DNA from: Methylobacter tundripaludum SV96
GTDB taxonomy: Bacteria > Pseudomonadota > Gammaproteobacteria > Methylococcales > Methylomonadaceae
Direction of reading: 5' to 3'
NCBI RefSeq assembly: GCF_000190755.2
Contig: NZ_JH109152.1
Span: 1,843,774-1,907,773 of the forward strand
Length of the DNA stretch: 64,000 bases
Both the position numbers and the translations under genes were made by a program. The notes beneath the pieces are model-generated. The model ran no database searches and was not told the origin of the DNA. It was given only the letters and a program-made list of their open reading frames with translations. Below, one piece after another: positions 63,961 to 64,000 of the stretch (position 1 is the first letter of the stretch; the number at the start of each line of letters is the position of its first letter).

Positions 63961-64000
63961 AAAATTCCCCGGTTAATTAAAATCTGAATCCCATCAGAGA

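Noticed and set aside
1-64000. tRNA or rRNA genes
   Set aside because: No cloverleaf-type or rRNA-like sequence was recognised in any intergenic gap; a tRNAscan run would be needed to exclude it fully.

Overview
The window looks like chromosome from a gammaproteobacterium, most plausibly a Methylococcales-type methanotroph. That is an inference: no methane-oxidation gene lies here. It rests on gammaproteobacterial gene order (cAMP receptor protein / OsmC / speD; EVE gene - 6S RNA - zapA - small coiled-coil gene / ygfB-pepP-ubiH-ubiI), on protein similarity, and on moderate GC with many REP-like palindromes. Layout: (1) 1-13.5 kb is mostly housekeeping: the end of a cobalamin cluster (cobD end, cobU), an MltB lipoprotein, a secreted beta-propeller with a DUF4242 protein and a TetR regulator, a heptamer tandem repeat, a GlcF-like iron-sulfur protein, speD-osmC divergent from crp, a DUF3014 protein, typA, a rhodanese and a LysR regulator. 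(2) 13.6-55.9 kb is one very large surface-polysaccharide (O-antigen/EPS) locus, almost entirely on the minus strand. (3) 56.3-62 kb is again housekeeping. (4) The right end holds a SiaB/SiaC partner-switching pair. Within the polysaccharide locus, read in transcription order from high to low coordinate: manC-gmd-fcl (GDP-L-fucose); rfbF-rfbG-[antitoxin]-mazF::rfbH-rfbS-rfbE (complete CDP-tyvelose pathway); a Wzx flippase and a glycosyltransferase; rmlB-rmlD-rmlA-rmlC (dTDP-L-rhamnose); an intact wzm followed by a decayed wzt; a three-domain glycosyltransferase; an AT-rich cassette with an FdtB-like aminotransferase, a GtrB-like transferase, a twice-frameshifted membrane protein, an acyltransferase remnant cut by a MITE, an FdtC/FdtA fusion and a GtrA/DUF2142 fusion; an IS element with a perfect 15-bp target duplication; then glycosyltransferases and a WbpV/WbpL/WbpM-like trio that would build UDP-QuiNAc and start the repeat unit on undecaprenyl phosphate. 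The most unusual feature is at 48575-50408. The PLP enzyme RfbH carries an N-terminal MazF/PemK-type toxin domain, and an antitoxin-like gene sits immediately upstream with a 14-nt overlap. A toxin-antitoxin module thus appears spliced into the sugar-biosynthesis operon, with the toxin translated as part of a metabolic enzyme. Other notable points: the ATPase of the ABC exporter is dead beside an intact permease, while a Wzx flippase is present; a membrane protein is broken at two simple-sequence tracts whose slippage would restore the frame; there is a 176-bp MITE with 24-bp perfect inverted ends; and two loci share a heptamer repeat with a related flank. A 6S RNA gene is clearly present upstream of the EVE gene.
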